Shown here: piece after piece, positions 5,745 to 6,493 of the stretch
Layout of the letters: every line of letters starts with the position of its first letter
Numbering within the stretch: the first letter of the stretch is position 1
Source: Caldithrix sp. RBG_13_44_9
GTDB lineage: Bacteria > Calditrichota > Calditrichia > RBG-13-44-9
Length of the DNA: 6,493 bases
Assembly (NCBI GenBank): GCA_001771055.1
Contig: MESS01000029.1
Span: 1 to 6,493 of the forward strand
Direction: 5' to 3'
Made by a program: the position numbers and the translations under genes
The notes under the pieces: model-generated
The model's database searches: none
Seen by the model: only the letters and a program-made list of their open reading frames with translations
What the model was told of the DNA's origin: nothing

Positions 5745-5749
5745 AAGGA
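5745..5749 (+). promoter_or_regulatory. Ribosome binding site choosing the adaptor start
   Basis: AAGGA lies eight bases before the ATG at 5758. In-frame ATGs at 5722 and 5749 are also open, but the first has no purine-rich site and the second overlaps this one. Confidence 0.6.
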
Positions 5750-5757
5750 TGACATAC

Positions 5758-6493
5758 ATGCTTTCAAGATTTGGAATTATTATCGCACTGAGTATCGTCA
5801 CCCTCAGCTGCAGCAAGGATGAAAGTCCGGATGAAGCGAAACAAACACTGACCCGTCAGGCGGTTCCGGTAACGGTCATGAAAATCCGCCGCAGTGAGAT
5901 TGCTGAACAGTTAAAAATTATCGGAGATATTCGGCCGCTGTATCAGGTGGACATCTTTTCCAAAGTGAATGGAGTGATCCGCTCCGAAAACGTTGAACTG
6001 GGTCAGCAGGTAAGTAAAGACCAGGTACTGGCAGAGGTACAGCAGGATATTCCGGGAATGGAATTCACACCGGTTAAGATTGAGGCTACCCAGGACGGCA
6101 TCATCAGCCTGGATTTAGTGGAGGCGGGTGCCCGAATCACTCCCCAGCAGAAGCTTTACACTATTCAGCAAATCGAGCAGGTCTATATGGTCGGGCGGGT
6201 GCTGGAGTCTATGCTAGGCCAGCTGAGAACCGGCTGGGTAGTTCCAGTAAAAGTGGATGCATTTCCAGAGGAAATCTTCAATGGAAAAATTGCCGAAATT
6301 TCGCCGGTGGTGGATGCTTCTACCCGCATGGGGGAAGTGAAAATTCAATTCACCAATCCCCGGAAGCAGCTGAAACCGGGAATGTTTGCCCAGGCGGAAA
6401 TTAAAATCAGCAGTCATCCCGGTTTGCTGGTACCTATTGACGCCATCATCCGCCGCGGGGCCAATCAATATATTTTTAAAATCGAAAATGATA
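5758..6493 (+). CDS. Efflux periplasmic adaptor (membrane fusion protein), hairpin-less form; 3' end outside the window
   Basis: The 245 visible residues form a membrane fusion protein that would bridge an inner-membrane pump to the TolC-like duct. A short hydrophobic stretch ends in VTLSC, a relaxed lipobox with Cys18, so a lipoprotein anchored at the inner membrane is likely. The first lipoyl half is about 63-95 (KVNGVIRSENVELGQQVSKD), the second about 105-137 (IEATQDGIISLDLVEAGARI). A beta-barrel follows (about 138-218, with MGEVKIQFTNPRKQLKPGMF), then the start of the membrane-proximal domain (LLVPIDAIIRRG). Only about ten residues join the lipoyl halves, where usual adaptors carry a long coiled-coil hairpin. 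The frame is open to the last base. An RND pump gene downstream is expected from family gene order. Family confident; the partner is inferred. Confidence 0.9.
   Translation, partial: MLSRFGIIIALSIVTLSCSKDESPDEAKQTLTRQAVPVTVMKIRRSEIAEQLKIIGDIRPLYQVDIFSKVNGVIRSENVELGQQVSKDQVLAEVQQDIPGMEFTPVKIEATQDGIISLDLVEAGARITPQQKLYTIQQIEQVYMVGRVLESMLGQLRTGWVVPVKVDAFPEEIFNGKIAEISPVVDASTRMGEVKIQFTNPRKQLKPGMFAQAEIKISSHPGLLVPIDAIIRRGANQYIFKIEND

Overview
The window comes from a didermal bacterium. The evidence is a TolC-type outer-membrane protein with a signal peptide and a lipoprotein periplasmic adaptor. Base composition looks moderate, and strong AGGAGG ribosome binding sites are present on some genes. IspG is the short two-domain form, which argues against a typical Bacteroidetes or Chlorobi host, where the longer form is usual. 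An anaerobic or facultative lineage from a poorly sampled phylum of the wider FCB group (Calditrichota-like, for example) would fit. That placement is a guess from gene style and intergenic repeats, not a sequence match.

Left half, all on the minus strand, from the divergent centre outward: ispG (2383-3453, MEP isoprenoid pathway); a 219-base spacer full of short tandem words; the catalytic subunit of a B12-dependent acyl-CoA mutase (499-2163); and a small four-helix-bundle protein of the 23S rRNA intervening-sequence family (26-454), bracketed by inverted GGTATA-type heptad repeats. The mutase carries Phe and Gln at the two positions that separate isobutyryl-CoA mutase from methylmalonyl-CoA mutase (Tyr and Arg). 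It has no cobalamin-binding domain, and no small subunit lies beside it.

Right half, all on the plus strand: a 380-base gene-free spacer with degenerate repeats and a promoter/operator region, then marR (3834-4310), a TolC-family outer-membrane factor (4331-5710) and the start of a periplasmic adaptor (5758 to the window end). This is the layout of a locally regulated tripartite efflux operon, and the inner-membrane pump probably follows just outside the window. A 21-bp inverted repeat overlapping the predicted -10 box of marR suggests that the regulator represses its own operon. The adaptor appears to lack the coiled-coil hairpin: its two lipoyl half-motifs are joined almost directly.

No tRNA, rRNA, CRISPR array, transposase, riboswitch or convincing intrinsic terminator was found. 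The best leads are the hairpin-less adaptor, the isobutyryl-type mutase with an altered CoA-binding segment, and the repeat-bracketed four-helix-bundle gene as a possible small mobile element.
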